From contig NZ_CP084930.1 of the NCBI RefSeq assembly GCF_023822065.1, forward strand, positions 2,620,001-2,684,000: DNA of 64,000 nt, in the 5' to 3' direction. The translations under genes and the position numbers were made by a program. This document shows positions 51,954-60,329 of the stretch, piece after piece (the first letter of the stretch is position 1; each line of letters begins with the position of its first letter). Below the pieces are notes generated by a model. The model was given only the letters and a program-made list of their open reading frames with translations. It was not told the origin of the DNA and ran no database searches. Origin of the DNA: Sphingomonas morindae (GTDB taxonomy: Bacteria > Pseudomonadota > Alphaproteobacteria > Sphingomonadales > Sphingomonadaceae).

Positions 51954-54398
51954 TCAGCCGAGGCCGGCGAGCGTGAGCAGCGCCGGCTTCAGCCCCTCGG
52001 CGCGCGCTTCCAGCGCGATCGCGCCGCCGCCAGGGCCGGCCTGCACCAGCGCCATGCACAGCCCGTTGAAGGTGGAGCGGCGGGTGGCGTGATCCGCCTC
52101 GAGGCTGCGCGGATCGCCATTGCCGACGCCGAGCAGGCGGGCATCGCCGTGAAGTGCGAACGAGACCAGGCGATCCGCCTGCGGCACCTCGACGCCCGCG
52201 CGATCGACGAGCGCGACGCGCACCACCGCCACCGCATCCGCCGCGAGCCGGCGGCGATCGCTGCTGAGCGAGAGGGCGGCGGGCGCCCCGGCCGTATCGC
52301 GCCGCGCCCGCGCCACCGGCCGCCCCGCGCGATAGCCCCGCGCCTCCAGCCGTCCGGGTGCGTAGGGCACCGTCCAGGCGGCGTGGCCGAGCCGCTCGAC
52401 CGCGCGTCGCCCCAGGCTGCGCCCGTTGAGCCGCAGCTCCACCTCGTCGCAATTGCTGTGCGCCCACACCTCGATCGGCGCGCCCTCGCGGCCCGGCCAG
52501 GTCCAGTGCGGGAGCAGGTGGAGCACCGTCTCCCCGCTCCACCAGGCGCGGTAATAATGGAAATTGTCCTTGGGAAAGCCGCAGCTGTCGAGCTGCCCAA
52601 AATGCGAGGCATTTTCCGGCCAGCGCTCGAACGGGGTCGGCTCGCCGCGATAATCGAAGCCGGTCCATACGAAGCCGCCGGCGAGGAAGGGGCGCGCGGC
52701 GTAGAAGCGCAGCCACTGCTCGGCGGTGCTGGCCCAGCTCGGAAACTCCCGATCATAGGCGGGCACCAGCCCGGCGGCATCGTCGCGCGCATAGACGCCC
52801 CGCGTCGTCACCGTGCTGCCGGTTTCGGTGCCGATCATCGGCATGGCCGGGTTGGCGGCATGGAAGGCATCGATCTCGTCGAGATGATAGTTGCAGCCCA
52901 TCACGTCGAGAATGGCGGCGGCGCCCTGTCCGAGCTTGCCGTTCAGCGCCTCGGTGACGGGGCGACTATCGTCGAGCGCGCGGATATGCCGCTTCATCGT
53001 CGCCGCGATCCGCGCGCCGGTGGGCGTGCCGCGATGGATTTCCTCGTTGCCGATCCCCCAGAGGAACACGCACGCATGGCCGCGCGCCTGGCGCACCATC
53101 CGTTCCAGCTGGGACAGGCCCTCCGCATTGCTGCTCATCTGCCGCGTCTCGCACAGCATCAGCAGCCCCAGCCGGTCGCACGCCTCGAGCACGGCCGGCG
53201 GCGGCGGATGGTGGGTGGAGCGATAGGCGTTGCAGCCCATCGCCTTGAGCTGCTCGATTCGCCAGGCGTGCAGGCTGTCCGGCACCGCGAAGCCGACGCC
53301 GGCATGATCCTGGTGGTTGCAGCTTCCCTGGATGCGCAGCGGCTGGCCGTTGAGGAAGAAGCCGCGATCGGGATCGAAGCGCGCGAAGCGGATGCCGAAG
53401 GCGCGCTCCTGGCGATCGACCACTTGGCCGCCGATCAGCACCTCGGTGATCAGCCGATGCAGCTGCGGCGTGGCGGGCGACCACAAGGCCGGGGCGCGCA
53501 GGTCGAGCCGCTGCTCGATCGTCCGCCCGCTCCATTCCGCCAGATCGAGCGGCGCCTCGAGCCGGGCGAGCCGCCCGCCATCGGGCGCGATCAGGGTGGA
53601 GCGCAGCCGCGCGGCGCAGGCGGGGCCATGATTGTCGATCTCGGTGGCGATGCGCAGCGCGGCGCCCGCCGGCACGGGATCGGCGCGCACCCAGGCGCCC
53701 CAGCGGCGGACATGGGCGGCATGGCTCTTTACCAGCCGCACCGCGCGGTAGAGGCCCGCCCCTTCGTAGGACCAGGCCTCGCCCAGGCTGGCGTCGCACC
53801 GGACCACCAGCCAATTTTCCTCGCCCGGCCGCGCGACATCGGTGATGTCGACGGTGAAGGGCGCATAGCCGCTCTCGTTGGAGGCGACGACGAAGCCGTT
53901 GAGGATGACGAGGCAGTCGCGCCCGACGCCATCGAATTCCAGCCGCAGCCGGCGGCCGGCATCGGCCGCGGCGATGGGCAGCGCGCGCCGGTACCAGCCG
54001 ATGCTCGTCTCCGGCCAGCGTCGACCGACCGGCTTGAAGCCCTGGAAGGCGCCGCTCCGGTCCGCCTCCGAGCCCGGCGGGCCGAAGGGCATAAAGGGAA
54101 GATCCACCGCCCAATCGTGCGGCAGCCGCACCGTCGCCCAATCGCGCGCGTCGAATTCGGCGCCGGCGACGGGCGTGCCAATCTCGCCCGATTTGGCGTA
54201 GCTGTCATGGCTCAGCCCGAAGCCGAAATCGCGCGCCGGATCGGCGGCGTGGCCGAGATGGAAGCGCCAGCCCGCGTCCAGCGCCACCGTCTCGCGCGGC
54301 GCCGGCGCCGTGGCGGCGAGCGGGGCGGCATGCGCCGCGCTTAGCGCCGCCGCCGCTCCGCCCGCACCGATGGCGCCGCGCCGCGTGAGACGGATCAC
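51954..54398 (-). CDS. GH2 beta-galactosidase-like glycosidase, Tat-type signal
   Basis: An 814-residue GH2 enzyme: sugar-binding jelly-roll (residues 40-210), immunoglobulin-like domain, TIM barrel with acid/base Glu in FLWGIGNEEIHRG and nucleophile Glu in MIGTETGST, then a DUF4982 and a further beta-sandwich. It most resembles exo-beta-galactosidases; beta-glucuronidase or beta-mannosidase activity cannot be excluded. LTRRGAIGAGGAAAALS at the N-terminus looks like a Tat signal. The GTG start is 13 bases after the TonB-receptor stop, so the two form an operon. Confidence 0.92.
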   Translation of the reverse strand: MIRLTRRGAIGAGGAAAALSAAHAAPLAATAPAPRETVALDAGWRFHLGHAADPARDFGFGLSHDSYAKSGEIGTPVAGAEFDARDWATVRLPHDWAVDLPFMPFGPPGSEADRSGAFQGFKPVGRRWPETSIGWYRRALPIAAADAGRRLRLEFDGVGRDCLVILNGFVVASNESGYAPFTVDITDVARPGEENWLVVRCDASLGEAWSYEGAGLYRAVRLVKSHAAHVRRWGAWVRADPVPAGAALRIATEIDNHGPACAARLRSTLIAPDGGRLARLEAPLDLAEWSGRTIEQRLDLRAPALWSPATPQLHRLITEVLIGGQVVDRQERAFGIRFARFDPDRGFFLNGQPLRIQGSCNHQDHAGVGFAVPDSLHAWRIEQLKAMGCNAYRSTHHPPPPAVLEACDRLGLLMLCETRQMSSNAEGLSQLERMVRQARGHACVFLWGIGNEEIHRGTPTGARIAATMKRHIRALDDSRPVTEALNGKLGQGAAAILDVMGCNYHLDEIDAFHAANPAMPMIGTETGSTVTTRGVYARDDAAGLVPAYDREFPSWASTAEQWLRFYAARPFLAGGFVWTGFDYRGEPTPFERWPENASHFGQLDSCGFPKDNFHYYRAWWSGETVLHLLPHWTWPGREGAPIEVWAHSNCDEVELRLNGRSLGRRAVERLGHAAWTVPYAPGRLEARGYRAGRPVARARRDTAGAPAALSLSSDRRRLAADAVAVVRVALVDRAGVEVPQADRLVSFALHGDARLLGVGNGDPRSLEADHATRRSTFNGLCMALVQAGPGGGAIALEARAEGLKPALLTLAGLG

Positions 54399-54411
54399 GC
54401 CGCGCGGTCCG

Positions 54412-57366
54412 TCAGAAGCTCGCCGTCAGGCCGGCGAACAGCGTGCGCCCGGCGACATCGTAGATGCCGGGATAGGTATTGCCGTTGCCGAAGGCCGAAA
54501 GGATGCCGGCGGCGATGGCGGGCGGATCGCGATCGAGCAGATTGTTGGCGCCGACGCGCAGCGTAAGCCGCTTCGCCACATCCACCGTCGCCGCGAGATC
54601 GAAATAATTATAGGCCTTGATCCGCCGGTTCACCACGCTCGGCGTGCCGGCGAGGAAGCTGTTGTCGGACAGGCTGGAGAGCGTCACGCGGCCATAATAG
54701 CGCCAGTTGAGCGACAGGCTGGCATGGCTCCACGGCGTCTCCCAGGTGGTGCGCAGGCTGTGCCGCCACGCCGGCGTCGGCTGGCCGCAGCTATAGCCGA
54801 ACCGGCCCTTGCAGTCATAGCTGCCCAGCCCCGGCAGCGGCGAGGCGACGCGCTCCTGCACCCAGGTGCCGACCAGATTGAGGTTCAGCTTGCCGAGCTG
54901 ACCGAGCGGCGCGGTGTAATCCGCCGTCACGTCGATCCCGGCGGTGCGCAGGAAGCCGGTGTTGAGCGTGGTGGAGACGACATAGCCCGAATTGCCGAAC
55001 AGCGCGCCGGAGCGGGGATCGCGGTGGAACAGGCCGCAATAGAAGGGATCGCCCGTCTGCTGGCACTGGTTGATCGTCAGGCTGGGATCGATGCTGTTGA
55101 TATAGTCCGAAACCTTGATCCGGAAATAATCGACCGAGAGCGAGAAGCCGCGCATCATGCGCGGCGTCAGCACCATGCCCACCGTATAGGTATCGCCCTG
55201 CTCCGGCTTGAGCGCGCGATTGCCGCCGGCCTGGGCCGAGCAGGTATCGGCGGGGCAGGGGATGATCGAGCCATATTGCGTCGCTGACACGCCGGTGAGC
55301 GCGCAGGCCGCCTGGCTCGCCTGCGGCGTGGCGCCCGCGCAGGGATCCTGCGCCGACACATTGCCGACCGACTGGCTGGCGAACAATTCGCCGATATTGG
55401 GCGCGCGGATGGCGCGGTTGTAGCTGCCGCGCAGCCGCAGATCGTGGATCGGCGCCCAGCTCAGCTCGGCCTTGTAGGTCCAGACATTGTAGGACGAGCC
55501 GAAGCCCGTGGAGCCTTGCTTGTTCTTGTACGCCGAATAGCGGAAGCCGCCATTCACCGTCAGCGTCTCCGCGAAGGGCTTGTTCGCGAGCAGCGGCACC
55601 TCGAGCTCGCCAAAGGCCTCGTTGACGGTGATCGAGCCATCCGAATTGGTGGCACCGCCCTGCTGCGCGATCTCGTCGGCGAAGAAGTTGAGCGTCTCGC
55701 GTCGATGCTCGCCGCCGAGCACCAGGCTCGCGCCCTGTTCGGCCCACGGGCTCTTGAGGCCGAACGTGCCGAGATCGCTGGTGATCGCGCCCGTCACGGT
55801 GGTGAGCGTGTTGCGCGACCGGGTATGGCTGGGCGAATAGAGATAGGTCGCCTGGTCCGCGGTCAGGCCGTTGGCCTGGAAGACGTTGATCGGCACGCAG
55901 GCGGGATCGCTGCCGTCCAGCACCGAGCGGCAGGTGAGCGTGCCGTTATTGTTGACGATATCGAGCGCCCGCTGCGCCTTCACCGCGTCGACATTGTTCA
56001 GATAGGTCTCGTCATAGCGGACGAGCGCGCGCATCGCGTTGATGTCGTAGCTGAAGCCATGGCCGAGATCGCCGCGCGCGCCGGCGCTGTAGCGCCAGTC
56101 CTCGTGGCGCAGATCGTCGCGCCGGGGCAGGGTGCCGTTGCCGCCGAGACGATAGCCGATCAGCGTGTCGCGCGTCTCGCTGGTGCCGGCGGCGGTCCCG
56201 CACAGGGCGGAGAGCTGCTGCGCGCTCATCAGCGGCTGGTTGCAGGCGAGGGTGAAGGGCGAGCCCAGGAACAGGGCCGACGGCGCCACCTGCGAGAAGG
56301 TGCGGTCGTTCATATACATGAAGCTGCCATAGAGCTTCAGCGCGCTGCTGACGTCGAAATGGGCGAAGGCGCCGGCGGTGTAGCGATTGTCGGAGCGCTG
56401 GAAGTAGTTCAGCGGCGCATAATTATAGGTGTAGGCGCTGGTATAGGGCACCCAGGTCTTGCTGCCGTCGGCGGCGTTGGTCAGCGCCTTGCCCTGGTTC
56501 GGTCCGGCCAGCGGCGTGAAGCTGCCATAGGGCGTGTTGCTGGAGCCGCCGCAATTGAGCGCGGTGCCGGCGGCGTCGGCGGCCTGGAGCGCGCAGGCCG
56601 AAACATCGCGGTTGGACTGGATGATGGGATCGAAGTGGCGATAGCCGCCGAAGATCGAGATATTGCCGCGGCCCCCGGCGAAATTCTTGCCGGCCGAGAC
56701 ATTCACATCCTGCTTGGCGCCATCCACCACCGAACGCGGCGCGGTCTGATAGCCCTGCGCGGTGACGATGTCCTGCAGCCGGCCGGCGCCATTCTCGTGC
56801 TGGGCGACGCTGTTCTGCACATCGACGCGCACGCCCTCGAGATTGTTGCGCAGCACGAAATTGACGACGCCCGCGAGCGCATCCGACCCGTAGACGGCGG
56901 ACGCGCCGCCGGTGAGCACGTCCACCCGATCGATCAGCGCCGCCGGCACGAAGTTGAGGTCGACCGCCTGCTGCGGCAGCATGCGCTGGCCGTTGATCAG
57001 GATGAGCGTGCGATTGGCGCCGAGATTGCGCAGATTGATGTTGGCGGTGCCGTCCGAGCCGTTCGAGACATTCTCGTTCGCGTCCGCCGTCACCTGCGGC
57101 AACCGCGCCAGCACGCCCTCGACGGTGGTGGCGCCCTGATACTGGATCTCCTGCGAGCCGACGATCGTCACCGGGCTGTTGCTCTGGAGATTGGGCCGCC
57201 GGATACGGGTTCCGGTGACGACGATCGATTGCGGTTCGCCGCTCGCCGCGGTGGTGGGATCGGCCGCCGGTTCCCCGGCGGCGGTCACCTGCGCGTAGGC
57301 GGTGGAAGAGAGCAGGCCCGCAACGGCCATGCTGATTGCGATCGGGAGTTTGCGCGAGCCAACCAT
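54412..57366 (-). CDS. TonB-dependent outer-membrane receptor
   Basis: A 984-residue receptor with a signal peptide (ISMAVAGLLSSTAYAQ), a TonB box-like SIVVTGTRIRRPN, a plug domain (VEGVLARLPQVTADANEN to LTGGASAVYGSDALAGVVNFVLRN) and a long beta-barrel ending in Phe (GRTLFAGLTASF). No STN domain is present. The type (Asn/Gly-rich, RNLG plug) is that used by sphingomonads and xanthomonads to import oligosaccharides or peptides. Given the neighbours, arabinosylated hydroxyproline oligomers are a reasonable ligand. It is upstream of GH2 in one operon. Confidence 0.95.
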   Translation of the reverse strand: MVGSRKLPIAISMAVAGLLSSTAYAQVTAAGEPAADPTTAASGEPQSIVVTGTRIRRPNLQSNSPVTIVGSQEIQYQGATTVEGVLARLPQVTADANENVSNGSDGTANINLRNLGANRTLILINGQRMLPQQAVDLNFVPAALIDRVDVLTGGASAVYGSDALAGVVNFVLRNNLEGVRVDVQNSVAQHENGAGRLQDIVTAQGYQTAPRSVVDGAKQDVNVSAGKNFAGGRGNISIFGGYRHFDPIIQSNRDVSACALQAADAAGTALNCGGSSNTPYGSFTPLAGPNQGKALTNAADGSKTWVPYTSAYTYNYAPLNYFQRSDNRYTAGAFAHFDVSSALKLYGSFMYMNDRTFSQVAPSALFLGSPFTLACNQPLMSAQQLSALCGTAAGTSETRDTLIGYRLGGNGTLPRRDDLRHEDWRYSAGARGDLGHGFSYDINAMRALVRYDETYLNNVDAVKAQRALDIVNNNGTLTCRSVLDGSDPACVPINVFQANGLTADQATYLYSPSHTRSRNTLTTVTGAITSDLGTFGLKSPWAEQGASLVLGGEHRRETLNFFADEIAQQGGATNSDGSITVNEAFGELEVPLLANKPFAETLTVNGGFRYSAYKNKQGSTGFGSSYNVWTYKAELSWAPIHDLRLRGSYNRAIRAPNIGELFASQSVGNVSAQDPCAGATPQASQAACALTGVSATQYGSIIPCPADTCSAQAGGNRALKPEQGDTYTVGMVLTPRMMRGFSLSVDYFRIKVSDYINSIDPSLTINQCQQTGDPFYCGLFHRDPRSGALFGNSGYVVSTTLNTGFLRTAGIDVTADYTAPLGQLGKLNLNLVGTWVQERVASPLPGLGSYDCKGRFGYSCGQPTPAWRHSLRTTWETPWSHASLSLNWRYYGRVTLSSLSDNSFLAGTPSVVNRRIKAYNYFDLAATVDVAKRLTLRVGANNLLDRDPPAIAAGILSAFGNGNTYPGIYDVAGRTLFAGLTASF

Positions 57367-57432
57367 CGAGTGCCCCTTTTGACTCTATTCTTGTAGGGGA
57401 ATTGCAACATGAGTGGCTGAGAGTGTCAAATA

Positions 57433-57446
57433 TTTTATACGATATG
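57433..57446 (-). promoter_or_regulatory. GntR-type operator, site 4 (TonB receptor operon)
   Basis: TTTATACGATATG region with the TATACGA core at 57,436-57,442, about 70 bases before the receptor ATG. The surrounding 60 bases are notably A+T-rich and should include the promoter. Confidence 0.5.
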
Positions 57447-57555
57447 CGGAGCTCGCAATTTTCGGCCGTTTACAGCCGCTTCGGTGGCCATGCGGGGCGC
57501 AGGACGGGGCCGGGTGATGCCCGTCCCGCCAGGAAACTGATTCGAGCGCGGCCCC

Positions 57556-60276
57556 TCAGCCGAGGATCAGCGCCGCTTCGGTTTCGTCCGAATTCAATGG
57601 TATGAGCATGGCACCGCGGTCGCGCGCATAGGCCCTTTCGGTGCGGTAGCCGGAGCCGCCGGGCGCGGTTTCGATCCGGAGCCGCGCCACCGGCGCGTGC
57701 GGCGTGGCCGGCGCAAGCCCGATCCGCACCGCGCCGCTGGCCGGATCATGATCGAAGCGGGTAAAGCGCCCCGCCTCCAGCTCCAGCCAAAGCCGCTGCG
57801 GCGCGAGGAAGAGGCGGGTGCGGGCGGAATCGCGCGGCGCGACATGGATCGTCCCGCCGCGCATCTCCAGCGTTCCGCCAAAGGCGAGCCAGCCGAACGT
57901 CTCGTGCCGGATCACATAGGTGGCGGTGGCGAAGGCGTGGCCGAAAAAGCTCATGCCATAATCGCCGGAATAGCCGTCGAAGCGTAGCATGTCGGGATAG
58001 GCGTGGAAGGCGCAGGCGCCGAAGCCCTGCTCGTCGATATTGGTCAGCCCGCCCATCAGCCCGCCATAGGCGACCCGCAGCAGATGCACGTCCTCGGGCG
58101 CGCGCCGGAAACTGTCGAACAGCGGCAGCGCGTTGAGCGTCGATCCATAATGATGCAGCTGGCGCTCCAGCCGCGCGGTCTTGCCGGCGAAGAGAAAATC
58201 CCAGTAGCGGCGCGCGCTGCCATTATAGCCCCAGTGCGGGATCAGCGGATCATAGGCGAGGATCACCTCCCGGGTCAGCGCCGCCTTATCGGCGAAGCCG
58301 AAATGCTGCATCCAGGCATAGACTTCCTCTTGGCCGGTGGAGTCCCACGGCATCTCGCTGCCGAAAGGATAGGCCTCGGCGCGCCAATGCTCGGCGCGGG
58401 CGCGCATCGCCGCCTCCAGCGCATCGCCCTCGGCATGCCATTGCTCGCGCCGCAGATCGGCGAGCAGCGCCACGAACACATCGCCTTCCATCTGCCCGAA
58501 GCCGGCATATTCCGGCGCGAGGCGCGGCATGGCGAGCGCGGTGCGCGCCGCCCGCGCGAGATACCAGCGCCAGTCATGCGCCTTGACCAGCCCCACATGG
58601 GTGCGCGCCAGCCGGTACAGCACCCATTGCGCGGCGGTGACATGGACATAGTTGAAGGACCGCACCACCGACTGGGCGGCATCGCGCTTCCAGCTCGACC
58701 AGCTGGTCCAGTCGATCGCCGGATCATAGCGGTCCGCCTGGGCGGGATCGTAGAAGAAGAGGCTCTTGCGCACGCCATCGCGCAGCGGTCCATCCGGCAC
58801 CTGCAGCCGCGTCTCGATCGTCTCGACATGGAACCGCTCAAACTGGGCGATCTGCTGCGGATCGGGTGCGATCAGCTGCTTCATGATCGCCGCCAGCCAG
58901 CTGCCGGCGCCGCCCTCGTCGCTCAGCCCCGCGATCCACACCCGCTTGTCCTGGGTGACGATGGCATCGCGCTCGCGATCATAGCTCATGATCGAGGGGC
59001 TGCGGCCGAAGCCGTCGTCCGCCCGATCGTACCACTGCCGCGTGAAGAGGAAGCGGCCCAGATCGGAGACGGTGTCGGTGGCGGCCTTGGTGCGGAAATA
59101 GTGGATCGCATGGCGCCGCCCATCGGCGTAGCGCAGCAGCAGCCGCGCGCGGCCGAAGCCGTGCCCGGTCACGCGGTAGCGAAGCCAGCCGGGCGCGGCG
59201 GGGGCGGCGAGCGGGGTCAGCGTCAGCGCATCAGCCGGGCTGATCTCCATGGCCGCCACGGCGGCGGGCGCGGCAAGGAAGAGATCGGCCGGACAGTCCG
59301 CCGGCAGCACATAGCCGGGCAGGCCCACGGCCAGCGGCCGGCCTTCGCCGCGCAGGCGGGTCTCGATCGCGCGCACGCCCGGCGCCAGCACGAAGCGCAG
59401 GCCGAAGCGGCGGCGCGCGCCGGGTTCGAGGCGGATCTGGCTGGGCGGGTTCCACTGCTCGACGCCGCGCCACTCCTGCTCGGCAAAGCCGGCGCTCGCC
59501 ACCAGCCAGCGGTAAAAGCCCTCGAAGGTGAGGCTGCGCGGACGCCGATCCTCGAGCAGGCGCGGCGCCTCAGGCGGGCCGGCCGCGATCGGCGCCCAAT
59601 TTTCCAGCGGCGTGCCCGCCTCCGGCAGCACCAGCAGCACCGGGCCGCCGCCGCCCAGCGGCGCCACCTGCACATGGCCGGCGTCGAGCCCCATATAGGC
59701 CTCGGTGAAGCTCGCCTCGTGATGCGCCTGGTTCAGGTCGCGCCCGGTCAGGCGATTGTCGAAGGGCAGGGCGAAGCCGAGCCCGCCCAGCTCAATCGCC
59801 GTCGCGGCGCGGTTGACGATGGTGACGCGCAGCACCAGCGCCTCGCCCTCCACCCGCCAGCGCCGCTCCACGCGCAGCGGCAGAGCGTCTGGAAGGCTCG
59901 GCGCGAGATCGGCCGCCGCCAGATCGCCGGGCCGCAAGGGCAGCGGGCGGACCGGGCGGCGATCAAAGGCGGTGGACGCATCCTGCCAGGGGGCGCCCGG
60001 CTGGCGCCAGCGCAGATCGATATCGCCGAGCGCATAGAAGCCCGGCTGCGGATCGGCGGGCCCCTTGGCGGCGAAATCGAAGCCGGGCCGGGCTTCGGCC
60101 TCGAGCCCGGTCAGCAGCTGCGAGGTGGCGCCGAGGCGCAGCCGGAACGGGCCGGCGACATGGCCCGGCAATGCTGCTGGCGCCGCCGCCGCGCCGGACG
60201 GTAGGCGCGGCATCAGCCCGACCATGGCGCTTCCGCCCAGAAACAGCCGCCGGCTCTGCCCGCGCTTACCCGCCAT
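57556..60276 (-). CDS. DUF5695-like large secreted protein, possible glycosidase
   Basis: A 906-residue protein with a Tat-like N-terminus (QSRRLFLGGSAMVG). The first 350 residues are beta-rich; the rest is helical with long Trp/Tyr/His/Asp-rich stretches such as DWTSWSSWKRDAAQ, GSEMPWDSTGQEEVYAW, IPHWGYNGSARRYWDF and FDGYSGDYGMSFFGHAFATATYV. That looks like an (alpha/alpha)6 toroid with an acidic cleft, as in several glycosidase and lyase families. I match it to DUF5695 from memory; activity is unknown. GGGGAGG precedes the ATG, and an operator copy lies directly upstream. Confidence 0.75.
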   Translation of the reverse strand: MAGKRGQSRRLFLGGSAMVGLMPRLPSGAAAAPAALPGHVAGPFRLRLGATSQLLTGLEAEARPGFDFAAKGPADPQPGFYALGDIDLRWRQPGAPWQDASTAFDRRPVRPLPLRPGDLAAADLAPSLPDALPLRVERRWRVEGEALVLRVTIVNRAATAIELGGLGFALPFDNRLTGRDLNQAHHEASFTEAYMGLDAGHVQVAPLGGGGPVLLVLPEAGTPLENWAPIAAGPPEAPRLLEDRRPRSLTFEGFYRWLVASAGFAEQEWRGVEQWNPPSQIRLEPGARRRFGLRFVLAPGVRAIETRLRGEGRPLAVGLPGYVLPADCPADLFLAAPAAVAAMEISPADALTLTPLAAPAAPGWLRYRVTGHGFGRARLLLRYADGRRHAIHYFRTKAATDTVSDLGRFLFTRQWYDRADDGFGRSPSIMSYDRERDAIVTQDKRVWIAGLSDEGGAGSWLAAIMKQLIAPDPQQIAQFERFHVETIETRLQVPDGPLRDGVRKSLFFYDPAQADRYDPAIDWTSWSSWKRDAAQSVVRSFNYVHVTAAQWVLYRLARTHVGLVKAHDWRWYLARAARTALAMPRLAPEYAGFGQMEGDVFVALLADLRREQWHAEGDALEAAMRARAEHWRAEAYPFGSEMPWDSTGQEEVYAWMQHFGFADKAALTREVILAYDPLIPHWGYNGSARRYWDFLFAGKTARLERQLHHYGSTLNALPLFDSFRRAPEDVHLLRVAYGGLMGGLTNIDEQGFGACAFHAYPDMLRFDGYSGDYGMSFFGHAFATATYVIRHETFGWLAFGGTLEMRGGTIHVAPRDSARTRLFLAPQRLWLELEAGRFTRFDHDPASGAVRIGLAPATPHAPVARLRIETAPGGSGYRTERAYARDRGAMLIPLNSDETEAALILG

Positions 60277-60290
60277 CACCGCCTCCCCTG

Positions 60291-60309
60291 ATCGAATATC
60301 GTATTCTAT
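60291..60309 (-). promoter_or_regulatory. GntR-type operator, site 5 (DUF5695-like gene)
   Basis: TCGAATATCGTATTC region: GAATA-TCG-TATTC is a perfect dyad (60,294-60,306) 18 bases before the ATG. On the reverse strand it reads ATACGATATTCGA, a variant of the TATACGA sites. Confidence 0.5.
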
Positions 60310-60329
60310 TCGGAGCAGGCGCCGCCTGT

